A stretch of 64,000 nt of DNA, taken from assembly GCA_963725395.1 (NCBI GenBank), contig CAVRYH010000005.1, forward strand, positions 434,001 to 498,000, in the 5' to 3' direction. A program made the position numbers and the translations under genes. Numbering within the stretch: the stretch's first letter is position 1; the number at the start of each line of letters is the position of its first letter. The DNA comes from Bog-756 sp963725395. Lineage in GTDB: Bacteria > Actinomycetota > Acidimicrobiia > Acidimicrobiales > RAAP-2. The notes beneath the pieces were generated by a model. The model saw only the letters and a program-made list of their open reading frames with translations, had not been told where the DNA came from and searched no databases. Shown in pieces: positions 59,161 to 64,000 of this stretch.

Positions 59161-59168
<8 letters not shown>
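58197..59168 (+). CDS. pyrB: Aspartate carbamoyltransferase catalytic subunit
   Basis: PyrB condenses carbamoyl phosphate with aspartate. The 323-residue enzyme has the carbamoyl phosphate site FFEDSTRTRMSFE, SLKKGESLRDT, HPTQALLDLYT and, near the end, the aspartate-side HPGPIVRGVEIA, where most family members read HPGPMNRG. No pyrI regulatory chain is present, as expected outside enterobacteria. It starts at GTG 58197 over the pyrR stop. Confidence 0.95.
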
Positions 59169-60476
<1,308 letters not shown>

Positions 60477-60480
<4 letters not shown>

Positions 60481-61621
60481 CGGGCCGGAACGGGATCGAC
60501 CCCAGGACCGAGGCCCATCTGGTCCTGGCCGACGGGACGAGCTTCGAGGGCGAAGCCATCGGTGCGGTCCCCGACAGCGGGGTGACCACCGGTGAGGCGG
60601 TGTTCAACACAGTGCTCTCGGGCTACCAGGAGGTCATCACCGACCCGTCCTACGCCGGTCAGGTCATCGCCTTCACCTATCCCCACATCGGCAACTACGG
60701 GGTCAACCCCACCGACGACGAGGCGAGCCGCCCCTTCTGCCGGGGGCTGATCGTGCGCGACCTGGCCGACCGACCGAGCAACTGGCGCTCGAGGGGGACA
60801 CTCGAGGAATTCCTGGTCCGAAACTCGGTGCCCGGCATGACCGGGGTCGACACCCGTCGGCTCACCCGCCACCTGCGCGACCGGGGGTCGATGCCGTGCG
60901 CCTTCGGCACGGCGTCGGCGTCCGAACTCGCCGCCGCAGCCGCCTCGGCGTCCTCCACCGACGGGATCGATCTGGTGTCGACCGTGACCACGGCCGCCGC
61001 CTACACGCGGGGGAGCGGGCCCTACCGGGTGGTGGCCTACGACTTCGGCGTGAAAGAGGCCATGCTCCGCCAGCTCGGCGAACTGGCCACTGTGACCGTG
61101 GTGCCGGCCACGACCCCGGCCGACGAGGCGCTCGCGCTCGAACCGGACGGGATCTTCTTGTCCAACGGTCCGGGCGATCCCGCCGCCCTGCCCACCGTCG
61201 CCGACGAGATCCGCGCCCTGGCCGACGTCGGCACCGTTCCGGTGTTCGGGATCTGTCTGGGCCACCAATTGCTCGCCACCGCCCTCGGAGGCACCACCTA
61301 CAAGCTCCCGTTCGGGCACCACGGTGGGAACCATCCCGTGCGGCGGGTCGCCACCGGCCGCGTCGAGATCACCTCCCAGAACCACAACTACGCCGTGGCC
61401 GAGGGGTCGGTGGACTCGGCCGAGGTGACCCACGTGAACCTCAACGACGGGGTGATCGAGGGGATCAGCTGCCTCGACGCCCCGCTGTTCAGCGTGCAGT
61501 ACCACCCCGAGGCCGGGCCCGGGCCCCATGACGCCCGGTACCTGTTCGAGGTGTTCCGGGAGTTGATGGACGCGACCGGTTCCCGCCGGCACGCCGGTAC
61601 CAGCAGGGGGGTGGGCGCCTG

Positions 61622-61622
<1 letters not shown>
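60477..61622 (+). CDS. carA: Carbamoyl-phosphate synthase small subunit
   Basis: CarA hydrolyses glutamine and channels ammonia to CarB. The 381-residue protein has the N-terminal CPSase domain with LSGYQEVITDPSYAGQV and PHIGNYG, and a class I glutamine amidotransferase domain with the catalytic Cys in VFGICLGHQLLA and the His/Glu pair in VQYHPEAGPGPHDA. SQNHNYAV is also conserved. GTG 60477 overlaps the pyrC stop. Confidence 0.95.

Positions 61623-64000
<2,378 letters not shown>

Overview
The window is a GC-rich, almost gapless chromosome segment from an actinobacterium. Supporting signs are a division cluster followed by pgeF-yggS-sepF-yggT-divIVA, a bacterial proteasome activator (Bpa), a coenzyme F420-type luciferase-like oxidoreductase, a DUF3151 protein, and many leaderless promoters. 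A member of class Acidimicrobiia or a close relative is my best guess; that is inference and no marker in the window proves it. There is no CRISPR array, insertion sequence, prophage, rRNA or convincing tRNA. The content is mostly core housekeeping.

Layout: (1) 1-20.4 kb, plus strand: the end of a lipoate ligase-like gene, then the division and cell-wall (dcw) cluster mraZ, rsmH, ftsL-like, ftsI, murE, mraY, ftsW, murG, murC, murB, ftsQ, ftsZ, then pgeF, yggS, sepF, yggT, divIVA, a DksA/TraR zinc-finger protein with a histone H1-like tail, lspA and rluD. murF and murD are absent from their usual places. (2) 20.4-35.9 kb, mostly minus strand: a primary-type sigma factor, a histidine phosphatase (plus), an Rrf2 regulator, dnaE, the proteasome activator, a phosphodiesterase, a YyaL-type thioredoxin-fold protein, an F420-type oxidoreductase, an ABC-2 transporter and an amidohydrolase. 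(3) 36-43 kb: an SDR enzyme and a menaquinone cluster menE/menB/menA/menH/menD on alternating strands. (4) 42.9-52 kb: LCP cell-wall ligase, carotenoid oxygenase, tyrS, several small conserved proteins, nfuA and an A24 prepilin peptidase. (5) 52-57.6 kb: aroC-aroK-aroB-aroQ, a Xaa-Pro peptidase, efp and nusB. (6) 57.6-64 kb: pyrR-pyrB-pyrC-carA-carB, the last cut by the window end.

Most plus-strand genes are translationally coupled through ATGA or GTGA overlaps. Six genes (rsmH, ftsZ, menE, the carotenoid oxygenase, aroB, the Xaa-Pro peptidase) each carry one apparent 1-nt frameshift that leaves the full conserved protein readable across two frames. In a cluster of essential genes this points to uncorrected sequencing indels more than to real mutations. 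Readable regulatory signals include a 10-11 bp array of MraZ boxes before mraZ, a perfect DnaA box before dnaE, a near-consensus PyrR RNA-binding loop before pyrR, and about ten -10 hexamers placed 6-8 nt before start codons, the signature of leaderless transcripts. No clearly new multi-gene system was found. The most unusual items are the H1-tailed DksA-like protein, the long open region before rsmH with its 10-bp hairpin, and a tRNA-arm-like pair of hairpins at the start of lspA.
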